Assembly: GCA_963825255.1 (NCBI GenBank)
Contig: CAWGSF010000007.1
Location: 1-64,000, forward strand
Direction of reading: 5' to 3'
Origin: JAIBJN01 sp963825255
GTDB taxonomy: Bacteria; Actinomycetota; Thermoleophilia; Gaiellales; Gaiellaceae
Length of the DNA: 64,000 bases
How positions within the stretch are numbered: the stretch's first letter is position 1; each line of letters starts with the position of its first letter. The notes under the pieces were generated by a model. It searched no databases, had not been told where the DNA came from, and saw only the letters and a list, made by a program, of their open reading frames with translations. This document shows positions 53,618 to 63,552 of the stretch, piece after piece. The translations under genes and the position numbers were made by a program.

Positions 53618-55690
53618 ATGCCGCTCACCATCCTCGAGGGCTCGACGTTCTGCGTCTCCGACGAGCTCGGCGACATCGTCGAGCCCGACGATGGGCCTCT
53701 TCGCCCACGACACGCGCTTCCTCTCGCACTGGGCGCTCAAGATCAACGGCGCCCGGCCGCTCATGCTCGCCTCGCGCAAGGTGGAGTACTACTCGGCGGC
53801 GTTCTTCCTCCGGAACCCCGTGGCGGGCGGGCTCGTGCAGGACGAGCTCTCGATCGGCCGCGAGCGCTTCATCGGCGACGCGATGCAGGAGCACATCGTC
53901 GTCTCGAACCACTCCCGCAGGTTGATCGCCTTCGACCTCGCGGTGGAGCTCGGGAACGACTTCGCGGACATCTTCGCCGTCAAGGAGTACGACTTCGCGC
54001 TCGGGGACCCGGAGCACGCGCGCCCGCTGCCGCCGCCGGTCGAGCCCGTCTACGAGCCCGGCGACAACCAGTTCGTGCTCGCCCGCGAGGACCCGGACTT
54101 CCACGGGCTCACCCAGGTCGTCTTCTCCGAGCGCGGCGAGCCGACCGACTCGACCGTGACGTTCCGGGTCGAGCTCGAGCCGCGCGAGAGCTGGCGCCTG
54201 CGCGTCGACGTCATCCCGGCCGACGACGGCGTCCGGACGGCCGTCCACAGCGCCGAGCGGCGGTTCGGCGACGAGCTCGCGCGCGTGCGCGCGTCTCTCG
54301 CGGCCTGGCGCCTGCGGGTCCCGCAGCTGCGCTCGTCGTGGGACGAGCTCACCCACTGCTTCCGACAGTCGGTCGCGGACCTCTCCTCGCTTCGCATGGG
54401 CGAGGATCCGCGGCTGCTCGGGCCAGCTCCCCGCCGCAGGGATGCCGTGGTTCATGACCGTCTTCGGGCGGGACACGATCATCACCTGCCTCCAGACGCT
54501 CCTCTTCGGGCCGGAGCTGGCGCAGAACGCGCTCGCCGTGCTCGCCGAGCTGCAGTCGGACGAGGACGATCCGGAGTCCGACGCCGAGCCGGGGAAGATC
54601 GTCCACGAGGTGCGCCACGGCAAGGCGGCGCAGGCGTGGTTCCCGCGCTACTACGGGACGGTGGACGCGACGCCGCTCTACCTCATCCTCCTCTCCGAGG
54701 TGTGGCGCTGGACGGACGACGCCGGCCTCGTCCGGGACCTGCGTGGCCCGGCCCTGCGAGCCCTCGAGTGGATCGACCGCTACGGCGACCTGGACGGCGA
54801 CGGCTTCGTCGAGTACCTCCGGCGCTCGAGCCGGGGGCTCGTGAACCAGTCCTGGAAGGACTCGGGCGACTCCCAGCTCTTCCGGGACGGGCGGGTCGCC
54901 GAGCCGCCGATCGCTCCCTGCGAGGTGCAGGGGTACGTCTACGACGCGAAGCTGCGGGTGGCCGAGCTCGCGCGCGCGGTCTGGCGCGAGCGCGAGCTCG
55001 CCGACCGGCTCGAGCGCGAGGCCGCCGAGCTCCGTCAGCGGTTCGACGAGGCGTTCTGGTGCGAGGCGAGGGGCGGTTACTACGCGCTGGCCCTCGACGC
55101 GCGGAAGGAGCGGGTGGACTCGCTCGACGTCCAACATGGGGCACCTGCTCTGGAGCGGGATCGTGCCGCCGGAGCGCGTCGACGCCATCGTCGACCAGCT
55201 GATGGGCGAGGATCTCTGGTCGGGCTGGGGCGTGCGCACGATGTCGGCGGGGGACGCGGGCTTCAACCCGCTCGCATACCACGACGGCACCGTGTGGCCG
55301 CACGACAACTCCCTGATCGCGTGGGGCCTCGCCCGCTACGGGCGCTGGCCGGAGGCGCAGCGCATCGTTCGCCGCCTGCTCAACGCGGCGTCGTTCTTCG
55401 ACCACCAGCTCCCCGAGGTCTTCGCCGGCTTCTCGCGCACGGAGACGCCCTTCCCGATCCCGTACCCGACGGCCGCGCGGCCCCAGGCGTGGGCCGCCGG
55501 CGCGCCCGTCCTCCTGCTGCAGCTCCTCCTCGGCCTCGTGCCCGACAGGCGCCGCCACGTGCTGGAGAGCGTCGCGCCGGGGGACATCCCCTCGTGGGCC
55601 GGGAACGTTCGCCTCACCGGGGTGCGCGCGTTCGACAAGGCCTGGGACGTGCAGCTCGACGGCGGGGAGGTCATGATCGAGCAGGCGTGA
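53618..55690 (+). CDS. Glycogen-debranching-type amylo-alpha-1,6-glucosidase family protein (frameshifted)
   Basis: N-terminal GDE_N_bis domain: LTILEGSTFCVSDELGDI, break near 53690, GLFAHDTRFLSHWALKINGA, SAAFFLRNPVAGGLVQDELS, MQEHIVVSNHSRRLIAFDLA. Break near 54425, then the GH-type (alpha/alpha)6 domain: GMPWFMTVFGRDTIITCLQT, RYYGTVDATPLYLILLSEVW, RGLVNQSWKDSGDSQLFRDG. Break near 55130, then GLLWSG-type stretch reading MGHLLWSGIVPPERVDAIVD, AYHDGTVWPHDNSLIAWGLA. About 690 residues. Acts on alpha-glucan or related oligosaccharides. It is coupled by 4 bases to a glycosyltransferase. Confidence 0.9.
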
Positions 55691-56718
55691 GGATCGCGAT
55701 CCTGAGCCCGGTCTGGTTCCCGGTCCCGCCGGTGGGGTACGGCGGGATCGAGTGGGTCGTCTCGCTTCTCGCCGACGGCCTCGCGGAGGCCGGGCACGAC
55801 GTCACCCTCTTCGCCTCCGGCGACTCCTTGCACGAAGGCCGAGCTCGCGTCCGTCTACGACGAGGCGCCGTTCGCGCGAGATCGGCAAGACGACGCCCGA
55901 GCTTCGCCACGCGCTCGCCTGCTACGAGCGCGCGGACGAGTTCGACATCGTCAACGACCATTCGGGGCCGCTCGGCGCCGCACTCGGCGCGGCCTCGCCG
56001 ACGCCCGTCGTGCACACGGTGCACGGGCCCCTGACGGGAGAGCCCGGCGAGCTCTACGTCACGCTCGCGAAGTTCGCGCCCGAGGTGGGACTGATCTCGC
56101 TCTCGCTCGAACCAGCGGAAGCCGCAGCCCGACCTGCCCTGGGTCGCCACGTGCCCGAACGCGCTCGACCTGGACGCGTACCCCGTCCACACGGAGCGGG
56201 GCGAGTACCTCCTCTTCCTCGGGCGGATGAGCGCCGACAAGGGCTGCCACCGCGCCATCGAGGTGGCCACGGAGGTCGGGGTCCCGCTGAAGATCGCGGG
56301 CAAGATGCGCGAGCCGGCCGAGCGCGAGTACTTCGAGACGTACGTCGCCCCGCACCTCGGCGAAGGGGTCGAATACCTCGGCGAGACGAGCCACGGGAAG
56401 AAGGTCGCGCTGCTCCAGAACGCGCGCGCGACGCTGTTCCCCATCGACTGGGAGGAGCCGTTCGGGCTCGTCATGATCGAGTCGATGGCCTGCGGCACGC
56501 CGGTGATCGCGACGCGCTGGGGCGCGGTCCCCGAGGTGATCGAGGACGGCCGCTCGGGCGTCATCGTCGACGACTACCGCGAGATGGCGGGCGCGCTCGC
56601 CGACGCCGACCGGCTCGAGCCGCTGGAGTGCCGGCGCTACGCTGAGGAGCGATTCTCGGCGGGGCGGATGGTGCGCGACTACGAGGCGGCCTACGAGGCC
56701 GTGCTCGCGCGGGTCTAG
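55687..56718 (+). CDS. GT4-family glycosyltransferase (frameshifted)
   Basis: GTG start overlapping the upstream stop: RIAILSPVWFPVPPVGYGGI, EWVVSLLADGLAEAGHDVTL. A broken stretch lies between about 55835 and 55880, then ELRHALACYERADEFDIVND, HSGPLGAALGAASPTPVVHT. A break near 56120 precedes YLLFLGRMSADKGCHRAIEV, LKIAGKMREPAEREYFETYV, FPIDWEEPFGLVMIESMACG (E-x7-E donor motif) and GTPVIATRWGAVPEVI. About 344 residues, GT-B fold. Trehalose, glycogen or glycolipid synthesis are all possible; the debranching neighbour suggests alpha-glucan metabolism. Confidence 0.88.
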
Positions 56719-56720
56719 GG

Positions 56721-56745
56721 AGCAAGTAACAGACTGTTACTTGCT
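56721..56745. repeat. Palindromic repeat copy 3
   Basis: Perfect 12+1+12 palindrome with core AAGTAACAG-A-CTGTTACTT, between two convergent stops (56718 and 56754). Here it could double as a bidirectional terminator. Confidence 0.85.
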
Positions 56746-56753
56746 GGCGGGGC

Positions 56754-57910
56754 TCAGCCGCTGCGCTTCGCGGCGGCGCCGGCCGGCGCGAGCGCCTGTT
56801 CGAGATCGGCGACGAGGTCGGCCGCCGACTCGATCCCGACGGAGAGGCGGACGAGGTTCGCGGGCGTGGGGAAGGGCGATTCCGCCGTCGAGGCGTGGGT
56901 CATGTCGGCCGGGACCTCGATCAGGCTCTCGACCCCGCCGAGGCTCTCCGCGAGCGTCCAGACCCTCGTCCGCGTGACGAGCGCGGCGGCCTCGTCCGCG
57001 TCGGCCGCGAGGAAGGAGATCATCCCGCCGAAGTCGCGCATCTGACGGGCCGCGATCTCGTGGCCGGGATGATCGGGCAGACCGGGGTAGAGGACGCGGT
57101 CGACCGCGGGGTGGCTCGTGAGGAAGGCGGCGACCGCGCGGGCGTTGTCGCAGTGGCGCTCCATCCGGACGGCGAGCGTCTTGAGGCCACGGAGCACGAG
57201 CCAGCAGTCGAAGGGCCCGGGGATCGCTCCGAGCGCCTTCTGGAGGAACTGCAGGCGCTCCGCGACGGTCGGGTCGTTCGTCGCGACGAAGCCTCCGACC
57301 ACGTCGGAGTGCCCGCCGAGGTACTTCGTCGTCGAGTGGACGACGACGTCTGCGCCCAGATCGAGGGGACGCTGGAGGTACGGCGTGGCGAAGGTGTTGT
57401 CCACGACGACCATGGCGCCGGCGGCGTGCGCGGCCGCGGCCGCCTTCGCGACGTCGATCACGTTCAGGAGGGGGTTCGTGGGCGTCTCGAGCCAGACGAG
57501 CCGCGTTCGCTCGTTCAGGTGCCGCTCGAGGCCGGCGTCGATCTCGTCCGCGGAGACGAAGCTGAACCGGTAGCCCTTCGGCTCGTAGATCTGGGAGAAC
57601 ATGCGGTAGACGCCGCCGTACACGTCGTTCACGCAGAGGACGTGGTCGCCCGGCTCGAGCAGGTGCACGAGCGTCGTGGTCGCGCCGAGGCCGGACGAGT
57701 AGGCGAGGCCGTGCGCGGCGCCCTCGAGCGAGGCGAGGCACGTCTCGAGCGCCGTTCGCGTCGGGTTCCCCGCGCGCGAGTAGTCGTACCCCTGTGGACG
57801 CCGACCTCGTCCTGGACGAACGTCGACGTCTGGTAGATCGGCGTGACGACCGCGCCGGTCGCCGGGTCCGGCTCCTGGCCGTCGTGGATCGCCCGCGTCT
57901 CGAAGTCCAC
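56754..57910 (-). CDS. Cystathionine gamma-synthase/lyase family PLP enzyme (one frameshift)
   Basis: Starts MDFETRAIHDGQEPDPATGA, VVTPIYQTSTFVQDEVGVHR, a break near 57790 where one G of a run appears lost, then YDYSRAGNPTRTALETCLAS, LLEPGDHVLCVNDVYGGVYR, AMVVVDNTFATPYLQRPLDL, VVVHSTTKYLGGHSDVVGGF (PLP Lys in STTKY), TLAESLGGVESLIEVPADMT and ANLVRLSVGIES. About 385 residues. With cystathionine beta-synthase just upstream on the same strand, a gamma-lyase role in reverse transsulfuration is favoured over gamma-synthase. Confidence 0.9.
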
Positions 57911-57942
57911 GGCCCCAGTGTAGGCACCCCGTCCCCGGTGGG

Positions 57943-57967
57943 CATGTCCGGGGTCAGACCCCGGCCG
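57943..57967. repeat. GGGGTCAGACCCC repeat, copy 1
   Basis: CATGTCCGGGGTCAGACCCC followed by GGCCG. The inner part is a perfect 8+1+8 palindrome (CCGGGGTC-A-GACCCCGG). It lies between the CGS and CBS genes; a near-identical copy is 98 bases downstream. Confidence 0.8.
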
Positions 57968-58040
57968 CGTCCCTTTCGGGCCTCGCCCTGTTCCTCGTCA
58001 GGTTTCGGCGCCCGCCCGGAGGTCTTGGCTGGCCGTTAGA

Positions 58041-58065
58041 CATGTCAGGGGTCAGACCCCGGCCG
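58041..58065. repeat. GGGGTCAGACCCC repeat, copy 2
   Basis: CATGTCAGGGGTCAGACCCC followed by GGCCG, differing from copy 1 at one base. Between the copies (57968-58040) nothing coding is recognised. The pair could terminate the CBS transcript, whose stop is at 58090. Confidence 0.8.
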
Positions 58066-58089
58066 TGGCCGAAGGACGCGACCGCGGCG

Positions 58090-59494
58090 CTACGCAGCGC
58101 CGTCCGGGCGGCCGCGGGCGAGGTACTCGAGGAGATCGGCGCGGGTGAGCACGCCGACGGGCCGTCCGTCGCGGGCGACGACGACGGCCGGGTTGCCCGC
58201 GGAGAGGTCGGCGAACACCGTGTCCACCGACTCGTCGATCTCGACCGCCGGGAGCGGGGGCTCCATCGCCGAGGCCACCTCCTCCTCGAGCGCCTCCCGG
58301 TTCCGGAAGACCCGCTCGAGGAGGCTCCGCTCGCGGATCGACCCGACCACGTCGGCCAGCGAGTCGGCCCCGTCTCGCCGCACGACGGGGATCTGCGAGA
58401 TCGCGTAGCGGTGCATGAGGTCGATCGCCTCGCCGACCTTCTGGTTCGACTCGACCGTGACGAGCTCGGGAACATCGGGCGCGTCGTGCCGCTTGAACGC
58501 GAGGACCTCGTCGATCCTGGGCGGGGGCGCCTCCCGCTCGAGCACGCCGTGCTCCATCAGCCAGTTGTCGTCGTAGACCTTGGAGAGGTAGCCGCGCCCC
58601 GAGTCGGGGATCAGGGTCACGAGCGTCGCCTCCGGCCCGAACCGCCGGGCGACCTGGAGCAACGCCCACACGGCCGTGCCGCCAGAGCCTCCCACGAGCA
58701 TGCCCTCCTCGCGGGCGAGCTTCCGCGCCGTCCGGAAGGAATCCACGTCCGACACCGTGACGTACTCGTCCACGAGCGACGGGTCGAACGTCGCTCGGCC
58801 AGAAGTCCTCGCCGATCCCCTCCACGAGGTAGGGGTGGATGTCGTCGGGGTTCGAGAAGATCGAGCCTTCCGGATCCGCGGCGACGACGAGGAGGTCCGG
58901 CTTCCGCTCCTTGAGGTACCGCGAGATGCCGGAGATCGTCCCGCCTGTGCCGACGGAGAGGACGATCGCGTCGAGCTCGCCGCCGGTCTGCTCCCAGATC
59001 TCGGGCCCGGTCGTCTCGTAGTGCGCCGCCGGGTTGGCCGGGTTCGAGTACTGGTCGGGCTTGAACGCGCCCGGGATCTCCTCGGCGAGCCGGTCGGACA
59101 CGGAGTAGTAGCTCTCGGGCGACTCCGGCGCGACCGCGGTCGGGCAGATGACGACCTCGGCGCCGTACCCGCGCAGGAGCGCCCGCTTCTCCTCGGCGAT
59201 CTTGTCCGGCATGACGAAGACGCAGCGGTAGCCCTTGATCGCGGCCACGATCGCGAGGCCGACGCCCGTGTTGCCGCTCGTCGGCTCGACGATCGTGCCG
59301 CCCGGGCGGAGCTTTCCCTCCCGCTCCGCCGCCTCGATCATCCGGAGGCCGATCCGGTCCTTGACGCTCCCGCCGGGATTCAGGTACTCGAGCTTGGCGA
59401 GGAGCGTCGGCGCGACCTCGCGGCCGACCCGCTGCAGGCGCACCAGCGGCGTCCGGCCGACGAGGTCGAGGACGGTCGGATAGTCGCGGGGCAT
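58090..59494 (-). CDS. Cystathionine beta-synthase with C-terminal CBS domains (one frameshift)
   Basis: Starts MPRDYPTVLDLVGRTPLVRL. PLP Lys in LNPGGSVKDRIGLRMIEAAE, TIVEPTSGNTGVGLAIVAAI, LSVGTGGTISGISRYLKERK (phosphate loop). A break near 58795 is best explained by four extra bases, then VSDVDSFRTARKLAREEGML, GGSGGTAVWALLQVARRFG. Two CBS domains close the protein (ELVTVESNQKVGEAIDLMHR, AISQIPVVRRDG and PAVVVARDGRPVGVLTRADL). About 465 residues. Condenses serine with homocysteine; the neighbouring PLP enzyme completes cysteine formation. Confidence 0.92.
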
Positions 59495-59519
59495 CGCCGG
59501 TAGCGTATTCGCGGCGCTT

Positions 59520-61056
59520 CTAGTGGCGGAAGTGGCGCCGGCCGGCGAACACCATGACCGCGTCCGCGCCCTCCACGGCGGCGGTCACCTCGGCGTCGCG
59601 CTTCGAGCCCCCCGGCTGGATGATCGAGCCGACGCCCGCGTCGAGCGCGAGCTGCGGCCCGTCGGGGAAGGGGAAGAAGGCGTCCGACGCGAGCGCGGCG
59701 CCGTGGAGGTCGTGCCCGTACTCCGCGGCCTTCTCGAGGGCGAGCCGGACGGCGTCCACGCGGCTCATCTGGCCACTGCCGATCCCGAGGGTCCGGAGGT
59801 CGTGCGCGATGACGATGGCGTTCGAGGCGACGTGCTTGACAACCCGCCACGCGAAGAGCAGGTCGCCCCAGGCCTCCTCGTCGGGATGGTGCTGCGTGAC
59901 GACCTCCATGCCCTCGCGGTCGTCGACCTGCGCATCGGCGTCCTGGACGAGGAACCCGCCGAGCACGCGCCGGTAGTCGCGGTCGCCGGTCGACGCCACC
60001 CGCCGTTCCGTGTCGGCGAGGATCCGCAGCGAGTCCTTGGCCGCGAGGGTGGCGAGCGCGGCCTCGTCGTAGCCGGGCGCGATCAGCACCTCGACGAACT
60101 GCTCGGCGAGCCGCGCCGCGAGCTCGGGCGTGACCTCGCGGTTGAGCGCGACGACGCCGCCGTAGGCCGACACCGGGTCGGAGGCGAGCGCCTTCTCGTA
60201 CGCCTCGTCGATCGGAGGCGGCGACCGCGCAGCCGCACGGGTTCGCGTGCTTCACGATCGCGCAGGTCGGCAGCGTGAACTCGCGGACGAGCGCCTGCGC
60301 GGCGTCGAGGTCGTTGAGGTTGTTGAAGGAGAGCTCGCGGCCGCCGAGCTGCTCGACGCGCGAGAGGAGGTGCCGGCGGACGCCGGCCTCCGCGTAGTAG
60401 GCGCCGCGCTGGTGCGGGTTCTCGCCGTACGCGAGCGGGCTGACGCGCTCGAGCGAGAGGAGGAGGCGGGGCGGGAACGTCTCGACGTCGGCGAACCACG
60501 AGGCGATCGAGGCCTCGTAGGCGGCAGTGTGGGCGAACGCCTCGGCGGCGAGCCGGCGCCGCATCGCGACGTCGATGGTCCCCGCGCCGAGGAGCTCGAG
60601 GATCTCCTCGTAGCGAGCCGGGTCGCAGATCGGGACGACGTCCACGAAGTTCTTCGCGGCGGCACGCAGCAGCGCGGGCCCGCCGATGTCGATCATCTCG
60701 ACCGCGTCCTCCTCGCGGACGTTCCGGCGCGCCGTGACGCTCTGGAACGGGTAGAGGTTGACGCAGACGAGGTCGAACGTCCCGATGCCCTGCTCGCGCA
60801 GCTGGTCGAGGTCGGCCTCCTGGCCGCGCCGCGCGAGGATGCCCGCGTGGATGCGCGGGTGCAGCGTCTTGACGCGTCCGCCGAGGAGCTCCGGGACGTC
60901 GGTGATCTCCTCGACCGGGACGACGTCCACGCCGAGCTCGGCGATGTACGCGGCCGTGCCGCCGCTCGCCACCACCTCGATGCCGAGGTCGGACAGCCCG
61001 CGGGCGAGGACGTCGAGGCCCGTCTTGTCGTACACGGAGATGAGCGCCCGCCCCAT
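59520..61056 (-). CDS. purH: Bifunctional AICAR formyltransferase/IMP cyclohydrolase (one frameshift)
   Basis: Last two steps of purine synthesis. IMP cyclohydrolase domain: MGRALISVYDKTGLDVLARG, VVASGGTAAYIAELGVDVVP, GGRVKTLHPRIHAGILARRG, VCVNLYPFQSVTARRNVREE, MIDIGGPALLRAAAKNFVDV. Formyltransferase domain: LAYGENPHQRGAYYAEAGVR, LSFNNLNDLDAAQALVREF, CAIVKHANPCGCAVA (KHANPCG). A break near 60215 precedes SAYGGVVALNREVTPELAAR, KHVASNAIVIAHDLRTLGIG and SDAFFPFPDGPQLALDAGVG. About 512 residues. Co-directional with purN and purM. Confidence 0.95.
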
Positions 61057-61066
61057 GCACGCGGAC

Positions 61067-61615
61067 CTAGGAGCGTAGTGCGCCGGCCAGATAGCGGCGA
61101 ACTGACTCCGGGAGCAGCCGGTGCTCGACGGCGTGGAGGCGCTCGCGGAGGCGCTCCGGCGTGTCGCCGGGCTCGATCGACACCGTCTCCTGCGCGATCA
61201 CCGGCCCCGAGTCGACGCCTTCGTCCACGAAGTGGACCGTCACCCCCGTCTCGGCCACCCCGGCCGCGAGGGCGTCCTCGATCGGCGTCGTCCCGGGGAA
61301 GGCGGGGAGGAGCGAGGGATGGACGTTGATCGCCGTGTACCGCTCGAGGAACGTCGGCGTCAGCAGCTGCATGTAGCCCGCGCACACGACGACCTCGACG
61401 CCGTGCCCGGCGAGCCAGTCCGCCATGGCCAGGTCGCGCTGCTCCCTGGACGCGTGCTCCGCGAGCGGGAAGACCCCCGTCGGGATGCCGGCCCTCGCGG
61501 CCCGCTCCAACGCGCCGGCTCCACCGACGTTCGAGGCGACGGCCGCGATCGGGAGGCCGGCGTCGATGAGCGCCTGCAGGTTCGAGCCGCGCCCCGAGAC
61601 GAGGACGCCGATCAC
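61067..61615 (-). CDS. purN: Phosphoribosylglycinamide formyltransferase
   Basis: 182 residues, intact, from a GTG overlapping the purM stop. IGVLVSGRGSNLQALIDAGL (phosphate loop), VVVCAGYMQLLTPTFLERYT, INVHPSLLPAFPGTTPIEDA (catalytic Asn-x-His region), ETGVTVHFVDEGVDSGPVIA with the catalytic Asp. Transfers a formyl group from 10-formyl-THF to GAR in purine synthesis. Confidence 0.95.
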   Translation of the reverse strand: MIGVLVSGRGSNLQALIDAGLPIAAVASNVGGAGALERAARAGIPTGVFPLAEHASREQRDLAMADWLAGHGVEVVVCAGYMQLLTPTFLERYTAINVHPSLLPAFPGTTPIEDALAAGVAETGVTVHFVDEGVDSGPVIAQETVSIEPGDTPERLRERLHAVEHRLLPESVRRYLAGALRS

Positions 61616-62565
61616 CGCTCGTCGGCCCAGACGACCCCTGAGACGCCCTCCTCGAGCCGGCCGACGACCGGGAACCCGGCCCGCGTGGCGTCGCCCACGG
61701 GCACGACCGCGCAGTAGCCGACGCCGAGGTTGAAGACGCGTCGCTGCTCGTCCTCGGGGACGCCCTGCTCGTCGAGCCACGCGTAGACGGGCGGGCGCTC
61801 CCAGCTCCCGGGATCGATCCTGGCGCCGAGGCCGTCGGGCAGGACGCGGGCGAGGTTGCCGGCGATGCCGCCGCCCGTCACGTGAGCGAGCGCACGCACG
61901 TCGCAGCGGGCGCGCAGGCCGCGCACGTCATCCAGATAGAGCCGTGTGGGCGGGAGCAGGAGGTCGGGGTCGAACTGCGCGTCGCCGAGAAGGCCGCGGA
62001 CGAGCGTGAAGCCGTTCGCGTGCAGGCCCGCGGAGGGGAGGCCGAGCACCGCGTCGCCCGGCCGGCAGCGCGAGCCGTCGACGACCTCGTCCCGCCGCAC
62101 GAGCCCGACCATCGTGCCCGCGAAGTCCAGCTCGCCCTCCCGGTAGATGCCGGGCAGCTCCGCGGTCTCGCCGCCGAGGATGGCGCAGCCGGCGGCACGG
62201 CACGCCGAGGCGGCGCCGGCGACGAGATCGGCGATCTCGTCGAGGTCGAGGGAGCCGGCGGCCGCGTAGTCGAGGAAGAAGAGTGGCTCGGCGCCGGTCG
62301 TGAGGAGGTCGTTGGCGCAGTGCGCGACGAGGTCGATCCCGGCATCGAAGAGCCGGCCGGCCCGGCGGGAGAGGATCAGCTTCGTGCCGACGCCGTCCGT
62401 CGTCGCGGCGAGGAGCCGGTCCTCGTCGAGCGCGAAGAGGCCGGCGAACCCTCCGAGCCCTCCGACCACGCGCTCGCCGCGGGTCGACTCGACGGCGGCG
62501 CGCAACCGCTCGACGACGTCCTCCGCCTTGCGCAGCGACACCCCCGCGTCGCCGTACCGCGTCAG
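61612..62565 (-). CDS. purM: Phosphoribosylformylglycinamidine cyclo-ligase
   Basis: 317 residues, intact. The only start in keeping with the family N-terminus (TRYGDAGVSLRKAEDVVERL) is a CTG at 62565 that overlaps the upstream stop as CTGA, parallel to the GTGA overlaps nearby. Motifs: LLAATTDGVGTKLILSRRAG, DLVAHCANDLLTTGAEPLFF, CAILGGETAELPGIYREGEL, AGTMVGLVRRDEVVDG, GLPSAGLHANGFTLVRGLLG, LAHVTGGGIAGNLARVLPDG. Makes AIR from FGAM with ATP. Confidence 0.94.
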   Translation of the reverse strand: MTRYGDAGVSLRKAEDVVERLRAAVESTRGERVVGGLGGFAGLFALDEDRLLAATTDGVGTKLILSRRAGRLFDAGIDLVAHCANDLLTTGAEPLFFLDYAAAGSLDLDEIADLVAGAASACRAAGCAILGGETAELPGIYREGELDFAGTMVGLVRRDEVVDGSRCRPGDAVLGLPSAGLHANGFTLVRGLLGDAQFDPDLLLPPTRLYLDDVRGLRARCDVRALAHVTGGGIAGNLARVLPDGLGARIDPGSWERPPVYAWLDEQGVPEDEQRRVFNLGVGYCAVVPVGDATRAGFPVVGRLEEGVSGVVWADER

Positions 62566-63173
62566 AGCAGCACCTCGGCGACGAGCTCGGGCCTGCCCTC
62601 GGGGCCGCCGGGCTGGAAGCGCACGAGCGTGTCGCCGACGAGCACGTCGCACTCGACCCGGTCGAGCCCGAGGATCTCCGAGAGCGCGACGGCCTTCTCC
62701 TCCGGGTCCTGCGCCCGCATGTGCAGCTCGCCCAGGCGCAGCTCGTCGACCTTCGCCAGCTGCTCGTCGATCCAGTCGCGGGGCGGGTGCACCTCGAGCC
62801 GGTAGCCGGCGTCGGTGGCGATGAAGGTGCGCTTCCCCGGGTGGTCCTGGATCTTGAGGCCGAGGTCGGCCGCCCGCTCGAGCGCCTCCGTGAAGGCGTC
62901 GTCGTCGAGCGCGATGCCGATGTGGTCGACCCGGGGGTGCTCCCAGTGGCCCGGCTGGAGGACGACGTTCACGGCTCCGTGGGTCAGCTCGACGAGGCGC
63001 AGCCGGAAGCCCATCGCGTCGAGCTCCTCCCAGGACGTGCCCGCCTCGAACCACTCCGAGGTCTCGCCCTTCCAGCCGTAGCGGCCGACGAGGGAGAAGC
63101 CGAGCTTGCCCAGGTAGCGGGCCTCGAGCAGCCGCACCCTGCTCGTCACGAGGTGGTAGTGGAAGAGCTGCAC
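62562..63173 (-). CDS. VOC-fold protein coupled to purM
   Basis: 203 residues from a GTG at 63173 (VQLFHYHLVTSRVRLLEARY). Pattern of a two-unit VOC protein: GKLGFSLVGRYGWKGETSEW, VELTHGAVNVVLQPGHWEHP, RVDHIGIALDDDAFTEALER (His ligand), TFIATDAGYRLEVHPPRDWI and a second half ELRLGELHMRAQDPEEKAVA, DTLVRFQPGGPEGRPELVA. No substrate can be named. The stop overlaps the CTG start of purM, suggesting translational coupling. The first unit resembles 4-hydroxyphenylpyruvate dioxygenase-like proteins only in fold. Confidence 0.75.
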   Translation of the reverse strand: MQLFHYHLVTSRVRLLEARYLGKLGFSLVGRYGWKGETSEWFEAGTSWEELDAMGFRLRLVELTHGAVNVVLQPGHWEHPRVDHIGIALDDDAFTEALERAADLGLKIQDHPGKRTFIATDAGYRLEVHPPRDWIDEQLAKVDELRLGELHMRAQDPEEKAVALSEILGLDRVECDVLVGDTLVRFQPGGPEGRPELVAEVLL

Positions 63174-63259
63174 CGAGCGCTGACCATCGTAACCGGCGGC
63201 CCTGCCGTGATCTGATCTGGCGTACGATTGGCGCCGACCGATCGATGAAGGAGGAGTCG

Positions 63260-63514
63260 ATGTCGAGCACGCCGCCGCCCCCACCGCCCCCGGCGCACGG
63301 CTACGACCGCCCGTACTACCCGATGCCTCCGGCCCGGCCCCCGGCGGCCGAGCTCGTCGTCTTCCTGATCGCCTGGGTGGTGGCGCTGATCGTGACGGTC
63401 GCGGCCGACACCGTCGACTGGCCGCAATTCCTCACGGCGACGGTCGTCCTCTCCGCCGCGTACATCATCTCCCGGGGCATCGCCAAGGCCGGGAAGGTCT
63501 ACGAGGGCCGCTAG
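63260..63514 (+). CDS. Small membrane protein of unknown function
   Basis: 84 residues from the ATG at 63260 (AAGGAGGAG ends 4 bases upstream; an in-frame ATG at 63245 overlaps that site and is less likely). Pro-rich N-terminus (SSTPPPPPPPAHGYDRPYYP), then two helices (ELVVFLIAWVVALIVTVAAD and FLTATVVLSAAYIISRGIA). Short and unrecognised. It lies 39 bases before the aminotransferase gene. Confidence 0.7.
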   Translation: MSSTPPPPPPPAHGYDRPYYPMPPARPPAAELVVFLIAWVVALIVTVAADTVDWPQFLTATVVLSAAYIISRGIAKAGKVYEGR

Positions 63515-63552
63515 GACGGCGGGCGCACGCGGCCAGGACGGAAGGAGCACTC

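Noticed and set aside
57943..58065. A short CRISPR array
   Set aside because: Only two repeats of 25 bp with a 73-base gap, internally palindromic, and no cas genes in the window.
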